The notes under the pieces were generated by a model. That model searched no databases, was not told the origin of the DNA, and was given only the letters and a program-made list of their open reading frames with translations. Shown here piece by piece: positions 1 to 9,233 of a DNA stretch of 64,000 bases. How positions within the stretch are numbered: the first letter of the stretch is position 1; each line of letters begins with the position of its first letter. The position numbers and the translations under genes were made by a program. The stretch is from SAR324 cluster bacterium (lineage in GTDB: Bacteria; SAR324; XYD2-FULL-50-16): positions 1 through 64,000 of the forward strand of contig JANQGX010000073.1 in assembly GCA_028282885.1 (NCBI GenBank). The letters run 5' to 3'.

Positions 1-365
1 ATGAAGCCAGCGAGTACAGTCAGCAACGAGAACAGGGAGGACGCAAGATCATCAAATGGTCCGAAGTGCGCATGATGTTGGCAACGTTGGCCTACAAACT
101 CAAGGTGTCGGAAATGTCTATCTCTCAAGCCTGTCGTGATTTACAGGAGAAAAGCCCTGTCTGGCAGAACAGTTCAAACGCTGCTGCCATTTTCTCACTG
201 GATCTGGCCCGGGAATTCACTTCGGATGGCATCCAACTCCTGGGAGGTTATGGTTATACCAAAGATTATGCACAGGAAAAAAGGTTTCGGGATGCACAAC
301 AAATGCAGGCGGTTCTGGGAATGGCCCCCCTCAAGAAACTGGACTATATCAGCAGGGTGATTTGA
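1..365 (+). CDS. Acyl-CoA dehydrogenase, C-terminal part (cut by window edge)
   Basis: The frame is open from the first bases, so only the last ~120 residues of the protein are visible. The C-terminal motif GGYGYTKDYAQEKRFRDA followed by a Q-rich stretch is the signature of the helical C-terminal domain of flavin acyl-CoA dehydrogenases, which introduce the alpha-beta double bond in acyl-CoA during beta-oxidation. It converges on a short-chain dehydrogenase and lies next to thiolase and CoA-ligase genes, so a fatty or aromatic acyl-CoA degradation role fits. The substrate cannot be told from this fragment. Confidence 0.9.
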   Translation, partial: EASEYSQQREQGGRKIIKWSEVRMMLATLAYKLKVSEMSISQACRDLQEKSPVWQNSSNAAAIFSLDLAREFTSDGIQLLGGYGYTKDYAQEKRFRDAQQMQAVLGMAPLKKLDYISRVI

Positions 366-458
366 CGAAACAAACAGGGGCACGTAACAATAGATCTATC
401 CTGTTACGTAACCCTTGTATTTGCTTCAGTAAACCTGATAGACGCTTTCTCTATTTGC

Positions 459-1307
459 TTACACGGTTTTGTAGGTATTTTTATCCGGATAGAGCATTCT
501 GAAGAAAAACCTGGGAACGCCATGATAGTAGGAAGGCGATAACCTGGTAACTACGGAGATCAGCCTTGAATCCGGACCGATCAGGATCCGTCTCTTATTC
601 CCTTTTATTCCTTTCAACAGGATTTTAGCCGCTTTCTGGGGAGACATGAACTGGGTCAGCTTGGCAAACAGGTTTACCATCTCCTCCCTCTGTTCACAAT
701 TGAACGACTTTTTGAATCGGGCGTTTTTTGCTATGTTCGTTGTCACTCCGCCTGGATGAACACAGGATACCCGCACGTTACTTCCCTTCAACTCTGCGAT
801 CAGGGTTTCGGTGAACCCGCGAACGGCAAATTTGGCAGAGCAGTAGACCGCCTGAGAGGAAACCCCGGCCAACCCGAAAATACTGGAGAGATTAACAATA
901 TGCGCTTCATCTTCTTTTAGCAGGTAAGGCAGGAAAAACTTACAACCGTAAACTACCCCCCAGAAGTTTATCCCCATCAACCATTCGAAATCCTTAAGAT
1001 CACCATTGAGAACGGTATCGGTAACAGCAACGCCTGCATTGTTAACCAGAAGATGAACATGCTGATGAATTTCGATGACATCACGAGGAAACTGCTCCAT
1101 AGCGGCCCGATCTGAAACATCCAGCAGATGCATGGAGACTTTCCCTCCAATCTTTTCAACTTCGTTATAGGTTGCCTTCAGCCCCTCTTCGTTAATATCC
1201 GCTATCGCCAGATCTGCACCCTCTTTGGCAAGCAAAATACTCAGTTCCCTGCCGATCCCGGAAGCAACACCGGTTACAACTGCCACCCGATTCTTAAGCT
1301 GTTTCAT
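459..1307 (-). CDS. Short-chain dehydrogenase/reductase (SDR)
   Basis: A 282-residue classical SDR. The N-terminal Rossmann motif is TGVASGIG (about residues 12-19), followed by the NNAG motif (about 90) and the active-site pair Y-x-x-x-K in YCSAK (about 158-162) with an upstream catalytic serine (NLSS). It should be an NAD(P)H-dependent oxidoreductase of a hydroxy/keto substrate. The start has a good ribosome site (GAGGAG) 6-7 bases upstream. It is the last gene of a leftward run with a thiolase and an acyl-CoA ligase, 128 bases after the thiolase, which suggests the hydroxyacyl or ketoacyl step of the same pathway. The C-terminal extension to 282 residues is longer than the minimal ~250-residue SDR and carries no recognised motif. 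Confidence 0.9.
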   Translation of the reverse strand: MKQLKNRVAVVTGVASGIGRELSILLAKEGADLAIADINEEGLKATYNEVEKIGGKVSMHLLDVSDRAAMEQFPRDVIEIHQHVHLLVNNAGVAVTDTVLNGDLKDFEWLMGINFWGVVYGCKFFLPYLLKEDEAHIVNLSSIFGLAGVSSQAVYCSAKFAVRGFTETLIAELKGSNVRVSCVHPGGVTTNIAKNARFKKSFNCEQREEMVNLFAKLTQFMSPQKAAKILLKGIKGNKRRILIGPDSRLISVVTRLSPSYYHGVPRFFFRMLYPDKNTYKTV

Positions 1308-1435
1308 GTTCTCTCCTCTTTTTTATTTATATCACCCTGCGATATTGTGACAAATAGACTGACTAAAAAACTGATCCTGAAAAAGATAAATGTCAATACC
1401 CATTCATTTGATTCAAAAAACCGGAGCCCGTTTTC

Positions 1436-2683
1436 CTAAATCCGCTCCAAAATATGAATCGACATCGCCGCCTCTTCGAAGCCCAGGGTCCCTCCGCCAT
1501 TTTCAGCCAGGGCCAACCGGCAACTCTCCACCTGCCTGTTTCCCGCCTCGTGACGTAATTGGGTTACCAGTTCATGGACCTGTCCAAGCCCCGAAGCTCC
1601 GATGGGATGCCCCCTGGATTCGAGTCCGCCGGACGTGTTAATCGGGAGTTTGCCTCCCAGTCGTGTCGCACCGGACTCCGCAAAAACACCTCCTTCACCG
1701 AACTCGCAAAATCCCAAGGCTTCGGTTTGATGCAATTCACCGAAAGAGGTTGCATCATGTACTTCCGCCAGATCAATATCCCCGGGACCGCACCCAGACA
1801 TTTCATAAGCCTTGCCGGATAAGTGGACCGCAATATCATTCCTGTCATCCTCCGCCTCTCTCAGCGTACCGGAACCAAGAACGGAAGCCCTTATTCTGAT
1901 TGGTCGGGCACCGGACAACCGTTTCAGGTAATCCCCCGAGCATAAAATCGCGGCTGCGGCACCGTCACCGATAGGAGCGCACATCGGGACGGTGAGCGGC
2001 CAACTCACGCTTCTCGCAGCCAGGATTTCGTCCATGCTCATCTCATTCTGAAACTGGGCATAGGGATTGAGAGACGAATGAAAGTGGTTTTTTGAGGATA
2101 TCAGGGCAAGCTGCTCCCTGGTTGTACCGTAGGTTGCCATATGCCAGCGGCAGCCGGCGGAATAGACGTCCAGAAAAGGGCTTCTATCCTTACCGGCACC
2201 ATCCCTGGCTTCTTCGGGAATCGCGAGGTCGATTCCACTCAGCAGATCCATCCACGCCTGCATCTGATCATCCAGCTTCTCCACATCCATCCCTCCCCAG
2301 AAACTCTGGAAAACCTTGATTTTGTCTTCATGATAGATTTTCTCAGCTCCCAGGGCCGCACAACATTCATGATGCCCCGATGCGACCGTCAACCAGGCAT
2401 GATGTAATGCGGTTCCGCCGCTGGCACAGGCATTTTCGACATTGGTCACCGGTATACTGCCGATCCCCATATCACGCATGATCACCTGCCCCTTGATACT
2501 GTGTTGACCATCGAAAAAACCCCAGTTCGAGTTGGAGAAATAGACGGCATCGATTGCATCCCGGGAGAGAACACCGTCGTCCAGGGCATGAGTTAAAGCT
2601 TCCGCAGCCAGGCATCTGACAGAACGATCCAGGTATTTACCAAAACGAATCATGCCAACGCCTACGATATAGACATCTCTCAT
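1436..2683 (-). CDS. Thiolase-family protein (acetyl-CoA acetyltransferase / SCP2-like)
   Basis: A 415-residue thiolase-fold protein. The nucleophile cysteine lies in NACASGG (about residue 85) and the C-terminal GHPIGASG motif carries the catalytic histidine. The final Cys motif of degradative thiolases (CGGG) is replaced by NGGGTLG, as in the non-decarboxylating SCP2/lipid-transfer thiolase-like group, so full thiolytic activity is uncertain. It lies only 12 bases downstream of the acyl-CoA ligase gene, clearly in the same operon. The likely role is cleavage or condensation of beta-ketoacyl-CoA in the pathway controlled by the sigma-54 promoter upstream. Confidence 0.85.
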   Translation of the reverse strand: MRDVYIVGVGMIRFGKYLDRSVRCLAAEALTHALDDGVLSRDAIDAVYFSNSNWGFFDGQHSIKGQVIMRDMGIGSIPVTNVENACASGGTALHHAWLTVASGHHECCAALGAEKIYHEDKIKVFQSFWGGMDVEKLDDQMQAWMDLLSGIDLAIPEEARDGAGKDRSPFLDVYSAGCRWHMATYGTTREQLALISSKNHFHSSLNPYAQFQNEMSMDEILAARSVSWPLTVPMCAPIGDGAAAAILCSGDYLKRLSGARPIRIRASVLGSGTLREAEDDRNDIAVHLSGKAYEMSGCGPGDIDLAEVHDATSFGELHQTEALGFCEFGEGGVFAESGATRLGGKLPINTSGGLESRGHPIGASGLGQVHELVTQLRHEAGNRQVESCRLALAENGGGTLGFEEAAMSIHILERI

Positions 2684-2695
2684 TGGCTTCGCTCC

Positions 2696-4048
2696 CTATT
2701 CGTAAGTTTTTTCAAAGGTTTGCCCCTTATAGTGACTGCGTTCCAGGCTCCCGGCATCCACCCAGATGATCTCGGGCTTGATTTTCAACCGTTTGCTCAT
2801 ACTATCGGCAATTTCACCGGCCAATTCAGGCAGGGCCTTTTCCGGGAAATCGTCCCCTGCCTCGATCTTTATTTTCAGCGGCGGTACCACCCTGGGAGGA
2901 CGTTCATCCAGCACAATCCTGAATTCACCTGTCACCTTGGGGATAAAATCATTAATAACACCCTTGATATTGGCCGGATAGACCATAACGCCCTTCACCT
3001 TCAACATGTCGTCGGAGCGCCCCACCACCTTGTACCTGAATCCGCTGCGACCGCAGGGGCAGGGCTCGGTGAACACCTGGTGAATATCCCCCATGCTCTG
3101 GCGAAGCATCACCCAACCGTCTCCTTCCAGGGATGTGGTCACAGCTTCCCCTTCGGCTCCATCTGTTAAGGGAATGGGTTCCTTGGTCTCGGGATCCACC
3201 AGCTCGTAATAAACCAGATCATCCCCAAGCCAGTGCATCCCCTGGTATTCATCATGATCGCAGGAGAATCCGAAACCTGCACCGGCGTCAAAAATCCTGC
3301 AACCATAGGCCTTTTCCAGTTTTGCCTTGACTTCGGGGATCCCGGCTCCCGGCTCACCTCCGCAGAACAGGGCTTTGAAACCTAAATCACCCACTTCCTT
3401 GCCCAGAACTTTCGGAGCCTGCTCGATCAGGTACTCGGCAAGGGATGGGGTCCCTGCATAGACGGTTCCTCTCAATAACGCCTGAATCATCAGAATCCGC
3501 TCACTCTTGGCCTCCGCCCCCACAGGCAAAACAGTAACCCCCATACGCTGCATTCCCAGCATGGTCGGGATTCCCGCAATGACCATGGAGAGCGCAAAGC
3601 AATAGAGGATACGATCGCTGGCTCGAATTCCCGCCCTCCAGGCACCTCTTAACAGCACCTCACCCCAGATCTCGTTGATATCAAAATTCGTCAGCGGATA
3701 GGGAGTAGGTACACCGGTGGTTCCGGTTGTGGTGGCAACCCAGTCCAGATCATCCACATCCACCGGAATTATCTTCTGGACGGCCGTCAGGATATCTCCT
3801 CCCGATTCGGCCACCAGTTCCCTGAGAGATGCCTTGTCGAATAACCCGATCTTATCTTTCAGCTCATCAAACCCGCTCAATGTCCCGGGCTGCAAACCAT
3901 GTTTCTTGAACATCGCGGCATAAAACGGCGCCCCGTTCTGCAAACGCTGGAGCATTTTTTTCAGCTTTTCAAGCTGGATTTTTTCTATCTCCGGCGTGTT
4001 GAACAGGGGCTCTATCATCATATTCCAGTAGGGTCTCTCCTCGGTCAT
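2696..4048 (-). CDS. Phenylacetate-CoA ligase-like adenylate-forming enzyme
   Basis: A 450-residue AMP-binding enzyme. The ATP/AMP-binding P-loop is TTTGTTGVPTPYP (about residues 107-119) and the C-terminal hinge region GRSDDMLKVKGV is typical of PaaK-type ligases, which are shorter (430-450 residues) than fatty acyl-CoA ligases. It should activate an aromatic or other carboxylic acid to its CoA thioester. The start has an AGGAGAAT ribosome site. It is the first gene of the leftward operon (ligase, thiolase, SDR), 140 bases downstream of a sigma-54 type promoter and divergent from a sigma-54 activator. The exact acid is not readable from sequence. Confidence 0.9.
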   Translation of the reverse strand: MTEERPYWNMMIEPLFNTPEIEKIQLEKLKKMLQRLQNGAPFYAAMFKKHGLQPGTLSGFDELKDKIGLFDKASLRELVAESGGDILTAVQKIIPVDVDDLDWVATTTGTTGVPTPYPLTNFDINEIWGEVLLRGAWRAGIRASDRILYCFALSMVIAGIPTMLGMQRMGVTVLPVGAEAKSERILMIQALLRGTVYAGTPSLAEYLIEQAPKVLGKEVGDLGFKALFCGGEPGAGIPEVKAKLEKAYGCRIFDAGAGFGFSCDHDEYQGMHWLGDDLVYYELVDPETKEPIPLTDGAEGEAVTTSLEGDGWVMLRQSMGDIHQVFTEPCPCGRSGFRYKVVGRSDDMLKVKGVMVYPANIKGVINDFIPKVTGEFRIVLDERPPRVVPPLKIKIEAGDDFPEKALPELAGEIADSMSKRLKIKPEIIWVDAGSLERSHYKGQTFEKTYE

Positions 4049-4187
4049 CTCATTCTCCTAAAAAGTACACAAGTAACATCCGTTAAACCGTCCGATTTTC
4101 AGTTTCAACTCCATTTGTCACTTTTCTTTACCAGACCGGTTTACAACTTTCCGATTGTCCGTTAACGTAAATCCGCAAATGATATCT

Positions 4188-4204
4188 CTGCAAGAGGAGT
4201 TCCA
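4188..4204 (-). promoter_or_regulatory. Sigma-54 (RpoN) -24/-12 promoter of the acyl-CoA operon
   Basis: On the minus strand the sequence reads TGGAAC-N5-TTGCA, with GG and GC separated by exactly 10 bases. This matches the TGGCAC-N5-TTGCW consensus at all key positions except one C to A change. Transcription would begin near 4176, giving a leader of about 130 bases before the CoA ligase start at 4048. The divergent neighbour encodes a sigma-54 activator, which makes a functional match much more likely. Confidence 0.8.
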
Positions 4205-4282
4205 GTGATAGATTTTTATAATTTTTACTTTATTTACAACTAATTAGAACCAGAACAAAACACTAACTGGAACCAAATCAAC

Positions 4283-4296
4283 GACCAAATATGGTC
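4283..4296. promoter_or_regulatory. Inverted repeat, possible activator or operator site
   Basis: GACCA-AATA-TGGTC is a perfect 5-bp inverted repeat. It lies about 80 bases upstream of the sigma-54 promoter and about 70 bases before the divergent activator gene, a reasonable place for an enhancer-type binding site or autoregulatory operator. A TATAAT hexamer at 4311-4316 could be the -10 box of the activator gene, but its -35 region is poor. The role is inferred from position only. Confidence 0.35.
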
Positions 4297-4367
4297 AGCA
4301 GGCGCCCAAATATAATCTCGTAGGATTTTCTAACGATTCCGATGTCCGAACAATCTGGAGGATAGAG

Positions 4368-7300
4368 ATGACCGTCGATTTCTCAACGCTTAGCAAGGAA
4401 CAAAAGGATTTTCTGGCGCTTTTCAGGTTATTCGGAGAACCAGTTTCAATTTTTTCCGCAGGCGCCTTATCGCCAATACTGCCCGGCCCCTTTCTTGAAC
4501 TGGTATCCGGGGGGGAGAAAGGGAGATGGTTGGTTACAACGGCCGAAGATGAATACAGCCTGTCTCCCGATCTGCCGGATTCCATCATCGCAAGACTTGA
4601 TGCTATCAATTCGGCAGACCGGATAAAGCAGCTCATCGGCAATGTTGAGTCCGGTAAACTGATCAACAGCCTGAGCCCGGGAAAGGTAATCAGATTATTG
4701 GAATCCATTTACCGGGAGGGAAGCCCAATCAAGGAGCTTCTGGAGTTTGCTCGTTCGGCAGCGCTTCACAGGAACCATCCCGCTGCCATGGATTACCTGA
4801 CTCATGCTTTGAATCTGCTATCCAAGCAAGACCCGGAACCCGAGCGGGATCGACGTCTTGTTTCCACCAGCCTGGAATTGTCCAACCTGCACTACACCAT
4901 GGGCAAGGGACAGGAGAATCTCTCCAACTTCCTGTTTCAGGCTTCGGAAGCTGCCAAGCGGATCGGGGATAAACGATCATTTTGCCTGATGAATCTTCAT
5001 ATCGGCAGGCTTCTGCATGTTTCCGGCCAACATGCTGAAGCACTGACCATGCTCTCATCCGGTTTAAAAGAAGCTGAAGTATTGGGTGACGAGGATATCC
5101 GGGCTAAAACCTCGGTATTCTCCGGTCTATACTACTATATCCAAGGTCGTTTTCGCGAAGCCCTGCCTCATTTTCAGAAGAGCATTCAACTGTATCAGTC
5201 GGCAGAGAGCGGATTGGTTGAGAATCCCTCAGCCCCGGTATTTCTGGGCTACAGCGCTGCATATCTTGGTCATTTTGCCGAATCCATCGGCAGCCTGGAT
5301 GCCAACTGGAAGCTTGCCGTACAACGTGAAGACATGGGACTTGCCACCATAATCAGATCGGTTCTGGGGACCATCCTGGTGATGGTAGGGAAGGAGAGAG
5401 CGGCGAAAGAACACCTTGACGGTGCCCTGCAGGATGCCAAAAGGTCAAAAAACCTCCTGGCTACCTATCTTGCTGAAGGCGGGCACGCGGTTCGGTTGTT
5501 TCTGAAAGGGGATTTGAAAGCCAGCTATCAAATCGCCAGTAAAACCATCAGCAAGGGTACAGAATCCGGATTTGTAAGGCAATATACCTCCCCCTGGATT
5601 CTGGAGATGTTTTTCGAGTATCATCGTAACGGTTATCAAATCCCCGGTTTCGGTTTCAAACAAGAGCTCTCACGAGTGATGCGGGGTTCCAACATTCATT
5701 TAAAAGGGGTGGGATTCAGGTTGCATGCATTATCATCCGCCAACGTCTCCGGACAGACAAAAACAGAAGAAGATCTGAATGAAAGTTTAAAACTGCTTGA
5801 AGAATCCGGTGACAGGATACAACTGGAAAAAACGCGCCTGGCCATCGCTCGTTTGAAAAAGGAGAACAAAAAACTCAAAGAAGCCTCCGAGTTGACGCAA
5901 AGGGTTGCCGAGGCATTTACGGAGTTGAATTATCCTTATTTTCCCGATGATCTGAAAACCCTGCTTCCCAAAGGATTTCTCAATTACCGGCCATTGGAAA
6001 CAGACGACTCCTTCCTGAATAAATCCCTGGAAATGGTCAATTTCCTTTCTACCGCAGGAGGAACCAAAGAGACGCTCCTGCGGCTGGTCAGGTCGATCCT
6101 TCACCTTACCCGCACGGAAAACGGTGGTCTGTTTTGGTCTTCCGAAATAAAAAACGGGGATATCTTTCTGCGCGCAGGCGTCAATCTTTCCGAAGAAGAG
6201 ATTAACACTGCCGGATTCAAGCAGCGACTCGAACTGATCAAATCCAGTTTCAGATCGGGAAAATCCCTGGGCCATTTTCAGCAGACAGCCACCGGAAAAA
6301 GCTTGTATCACGTTATCTGCCTGCCGGTTACCATCAAAAATGAAACCAGGGGTGTTTTCGCCTTTACCAGCTCTTATCTGTCAGATAGTTTTCACGACCC
6401 GGGAACAGAGCTTCTTGACAAGATGGCGGCCTATTTCAGCGCCTGTATTAAACGAATACTTGAATTCGGTGAGTTACGTGGCGAGAGAAATTTACTGGCT
6501 TCGGAAAAATCGCTTCGAACCGAACAATTCAACAGGGAGGAGATTCTTGCAGAAAGCCCCGTCATGATCGAAATTCTTGAACGCACCGATCAGGTTGCAC
6601 AATCGGACTCCACAGTTCTGATCCTGGGTGAATCAGGAGTGGGCAAGGAACTGCTGGCTCGACGATTACACAAACTAAGTCAGCGTAGCTCCAGTCCGTA
6701 TATCGTGGTGGATATTACCGGTATTCCGGAAAACCTGCTGGAAAGCGAACTGTTCGGCCACGAAAAAGGTGCTTTCACGGGTGCGGATAAGCAGAAACAG
6801 GGGCGACTGGAACTCGCTAACCGGGGAACGCTTTTTATCGATGAGATTGGTGAGATATCCAAATCGATACAGGTTAAACTGTTAAGAGCCCTGCAGGAAA
6901 AGACCTTTGTGCGCGTCGGCGGCACCCGAACCATCACTTCCGATTTCCGCCTGATTACGGCAACCAACAGGGATCTGGAAGAAGAAGTACTCACCGGACA
7001 GTTTCGTGAGGATCTCTATTACCGTCTCAATGTATTACCGATTGTTCTGCCCCCTCTCAGGGAACGGGATGGTGATATTCTGCTCCTGGCCCGTTATTTC
7101 TGGAATCAGTATCTCAGAAAATACAATCGGGAGAACATTCAGCTCACCGCCAAAGATGAAAAAAAACTGAGGACCTATGACTGGCCGGGCAATATCAGGG
7201 AGCTGAAAAATGTAATAGAACGGGCAGCGATTCTCTCCTCAGACCAGAATATGGAGATCATTCTCCCTCCCAGGAACAAACTGCGGGCTAATCACCCCTT

Positions 7301-7460
7301 TGCTGATAATCCCAGCCTAAATGAAGTTCAAAGACGCTATATCCGTTTTGTCCTGGAAAAGACCAACGGCAAAATAAGCGGAGCCGGGGGCGCCACCGAA
7401 CTACTGGGAATCAAAAGGCAAACACTTTATGCCAGAATGAAAAAGCTCGGATTGAGATAG
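4368..7460 (+). CDS. TPR / GAF-like / AAA+ / Fis sigma-54 transcriptional activator
   Basis: A 1030-residue enhancer-binding protein. Residues ~100-540 are helical repeats of TPR type. Residues ~550-695 look like a GAF-type sensor. The AAA+ domain (~720-975) has Walker A GESGVGKE (about 752-759) and the sigma-54 contact loop GAFTGA (about 801-806). Residues ~980-1030 form a Fis-type helix-turn-helix ending in RQTLYARMKKLGLR. The protein should hydrolyse ATP to open sigma-54 promoter complexes. It is divergent from the acyl-CoA operon, which carries a fitting sigma-54 promoter, so it probably controls that operon in response to a ligand or partner bound by the TPR/GAF part. No receiver domain is present, so it is not a classical two-component regulator. 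Confidence 0.9.
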   Translation: MTVDFSTLSKEQKDFLALFRLFGEPVSIFSAGALSPILPGPFLELVSGGEKGRWLVTTAEDEYSLSPDLPDSIIARLDAINSADRIKQLIGNVESGKLINSLSPGKVIRLLESIYREGSPIKELLEFARSAALHRNHPAAMDYLTHALNLLSKQDPEPERDRRLVSTSLELSNLHYTMGKGQENLSNFLFQASEAAKRIGDKRSFCLMNLHIGRLLHVSGQHAEALTMLSSGLKEAEVLGDEDIRAKTSVFSGLYYYIQGRFREALPHFQKSIQLYQSAESGLVENPSAPVFLGYSAAYLGHFAESIGSLDANWKLAVQREDMGLATIIRSVLGTILVMVGKERAAKEHLDGALQDAKRSKNLLATYLAEGGHAVRLFLKGDLKASYQIASKTISKGTESGFVRQYTSPWILEMFFEYHRNGYQIPGFGFKQELSRVMRGSNIHLKGVGFRLHALSSANVSGQTKTEEDLNESLKLLEESGDRIQLEKTRLAIARLKKENKKLKEASELTQRVAEAFTELNYPYFPDDLKTLLPKGFLNYRPLETDDSFLNKSLEMVNFLSTAGGTKETLLRLVRSILHLTRTENGGLFWSSEIKNGDIFLRAGVNLSEEEINTAGFKQRLELIKSSFRSGKSLGHFQQTATGKSLYHVICLPVTIKNETRGVFAFTSSYLSDSFHDPGTELLDKMAAYFSACIKRILEFGELRGERNLLASEKSLRTEQFNREEILAESPVMIEILERTDQVAQSDSTVLILGESGVGKELLARRLHKLSQRSSSPYIVVDITGIPENLLESELFGHEKGAFTGADKQKQGRLELANRGTLFIDEIGEISKSIQVKLLRALQEKTFVRVGGTRTITSDFRLITATNRDLEEEVLTGQFREDLYYRLNVLPIVLPPLRERDGDILLLARYFWNQYLRKYNRENIQLTAKDEKKLRTYDWPGNIRELKNVIERAAILSSDQNMEIILPPRNKLRANHPFADNPSLNEVQRRYIRFVLEKTNGKISGAGGATELLGIKRQTLYARMKKLGLR

Positions 7461-7480
7461 TTGTAACTGAGGATAGTTTT

Positions 7481-7497
7481 TCCCTTGCCGAAAGGGA
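7481..7497 (+). terminator. Hairpin between convergent genes
   Basis: TCCCTT-GCCGA-AAGGGA forms a 6-bp stem with a 5-base loop, followed on the plus strand by the T-rich GTTTATT. It lies between the stop of the activator gene (7460) and the stop of the convergent CMD gene (7500), so it is a likely terminator for the activator gene. The T tract is short, which lowers certainty. Confidence 0.5.
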
Positions 7498-7499
7498 GT

Positions 7500-7823
7500 T
7501 TATTCACTGTCAAAAGCATACAAGGCATCGGGCAGGACTTCGGTTACAACGTGTCCTGCAGCGGGGAGCCCCAATAGAATGGCGCTGATGACCTCCTCCC
7601 TGGAAGCGCCAGCCTGTTTTGCCATTTTTACATGAAAGGGAATCCCGTTGTTTCGTCTCAAAACCGCCAATACCGACAAATAAGCCAGGTTTTTGGTTTT
7701 CGCATCGAGCACGCAAGCGGTTCCCAGATCCTGCACCAGCTTGGACCAGGCTTCCGAGTGGCTCGGAGCTTCTTCCTTGAAGGCGAGGAAAGCGTTACTG
7801 ATCAATTTGTTTTCGTCATCCAT
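7500..7823 (-). CDS. Carboxymuconolactone decarboxylase (CMD)/AhpD-fold protein
   Basis: A 107-residue all-helical protein of the CMD/AhpD family. The family core is visible as a run ending HVKMAKQAGASREEV followed by a glycine/alanine-rich helix. The usual CxxC redox pair of AhpD-type peroxidase partners is absent: the expected position reads GIPFH. A peroxiredoxin-reductase role is therefore unlikely, and a decarboxylase-like or unknown role is more probable. It is transcribed leftward, toward the activator gene, just downstream of a glutathione S-transferase gene, and the two may be co-transcribed. Confidence 0.8.
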   Translation of the reverse strand: MDDENKLISNAFLAFKEEAPSHSEAWSKLVQDLGTACVLDAKTKNLAYLSVLAVLRRNNGIPFHVKMAKQAGASREEVISAILLGLPAAGHVVTEVLPDALYAFDSE

Positions 7824-7877
7824 AAAGTTTCCCTTTGATTAAGTGGTTTCAATATGACCTGGATTTGACAATCCGTG

Positions 7878-8591
7878 TTAAGCCTGACTGTCTTTATCCA
7901 GCATGCTACGGATAGATTTTTCTATTTGGCCCGCACAGTATAGATTACCGCTCTTTTGTCTTTGTCGTTTAACGAAGTCCCGGATCTGTGGGCGATCACC
8001 TATTCTCCGACAGAGTGAAAACAGTTTCGGAGCGTGCTTTTCAAAATCGACACTCAGTTCAGGAAGACAGCGAGTCATGGTTCCCCAAAGACCGAAGACG
8101 ATGATATCCGCAACACTGATCCTTTCACCACCAAGAAAATAGGCGCCATCCTTGTTCAATCCGAACTGCTTCCCGGTCTCTTCAAAGATCTCAAACCAGC
8201 GTTTCAGTCGATTGGTTCTAAACGCTTTCCATTTATCATACTCCCACATCATCGAACCGTTCAGATTGGTGATCTCGGCCAGGACATCATTGCTATCCAG
8301 AATCAGTTTAAGGCAGACAGCGGATTGATAAGGATCTTTTGGCAGATAATCCAGTTTTTCTGCAAGATACATCAAGATGGTCGGCATCTGGTTGAGAAAA
8401 ACTCCGTTGTCGTAATCCTTCAGAAAGGGAGGCGCCATTGAGGGAAGCGGTTGCTCTCCGACGGACATGGATTTTAGCTCGACTATCTCTTCGGATGTCC
8501 CTTCTTCATATTTCATAGCCGCGTCTTCAAGCAGGAGACGAATAAAATCACCACGAAACGGGATCGCCCAATAGTATAGTTTATAGTCCAC
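7878..8591 (-). CDS. Glutathione S-transferase family protein
   Basis: A protein of about 237 residues with a thioredoxin-like N-terminal domain (starting YKLYYWAIPFRGDFIRLLL) containing the expected Q/M-P-T-I-L cis-proline segment (about 90). An all-helical C-terminal domain follows, with the GGERISVADI motif typical of GST substrate-domain N-capping boxes. I place the start at the GTG 6 bases after GGAGG; a TTG two codons upstream touches the ribosome site and is less likely. It should conjugate glutathione or act as a related thiol transferase. The substrate is unknown. Confidence 0.85.
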   Translation of the reverse strand: MDYKLYYWAIPFRGDFIRLLLEDAAMKYEEGTSEEIVELKSMSVGEQPLPSMAPPFLKDYDNGVFLNQMPTILMYLAEKLDYLPKDPYQSAVCLKLILDSNDVLAEITNLNGSMMWEYDKWKAFRTNRLKRWFEIFEETGKQFGLNKDGAYFLGGERISVADIIVFGLWGTMTRCLPELSVDFEKHAPKLFSLCRRIGDRPQIRDFVKRQRQKSGNLYCAGQIEKSIRSMLDKDSQA

Positions 8592-8674
8592 TTTCAACCT
8601 CCGTTAATGAGTTAATGAAAGGATACTTGGTGTCTCACCCCTCGTATTAAGCAGAGTTCACCAAATTTAGCTGT

Positions 8675-9148
8675 TTACTCAAGCCAGCGGATTTTCTCCA
8701 CCATTTTCCATCTCTCCTCGGGATCCAGCTTTTTATTTCGATGATAGGTCAGTGCCATTGCAATGCACTGCTTCAGCTCCATCTGTGGGATTACATCATC
8801 CGGACCGAAATCGATGCTCCTGTTCGCTCCGTAGTTGAAAGTCTTTGGAAATCTCTCTCTAAATGCGGGAACCAGGTTTGCGGTGCATTTGAAGAATATC
8901 GAATATGTCTCTTTTTGTGCAGGTTTCCAGGCAATCCGTATAGTGCTACCACTCTTTGATACTGGCGTCAGGTAACTCGGCTCTCCCCACTTGAGCGTCT
9001 CTTCCAACTCACCGATATCTCCTATGGAAGCGGCAGTATCAAAGATCAGTTGCCTGAGGAATATCAGTTTTGACCTGAATTTACGGGGATATGCGTTGAA
9101 CACTGCTTCAACCCGGGGGCTTATGGGGATTTTGGAATTCTCAGCCAT
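8675..9148 (-). CDS. DUF1801 (YdhG/YdeI-like) protein
   Basis: A 157-residue cytoplasmic protein of the DUF1801/YdhG family, related to frataxin-fold proteins such as YdeI that are proposed to bind iron. Visible family features are the WGEPSY turn (about residues 55-60), the basic KETYSIFFKC strand, and a closing helix with YHRNKKLDPEERW. It is a single leftward gene between the GST and rpiB genes and has no obvious functional link to either. Molecular function is not established for the family. Confidence 0.8.
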   Translation of the reverse strand: MAENSKIPISPRVEAVFNAYPRKFRSKLIFLRQLIFDTAASIGDIGELEETLKWGEPSYLTPVSKSGSTIRIAWKPAQKETYSIFFKCTANLVPAFRERFPKTFNYGANRSIDFGPDDVIPQMELKQCIAMALTYHRNKKLDPEERWKMVEKIRWLE

Positions 9149-9233
9149 AGTTCATCTTAATCACTCATCGGAAATCGCATCCGAAAGCAGGCATAAATGT
9201 TCATTTGTCGCTTTGTAGGTTTCCCAGGTCCAG

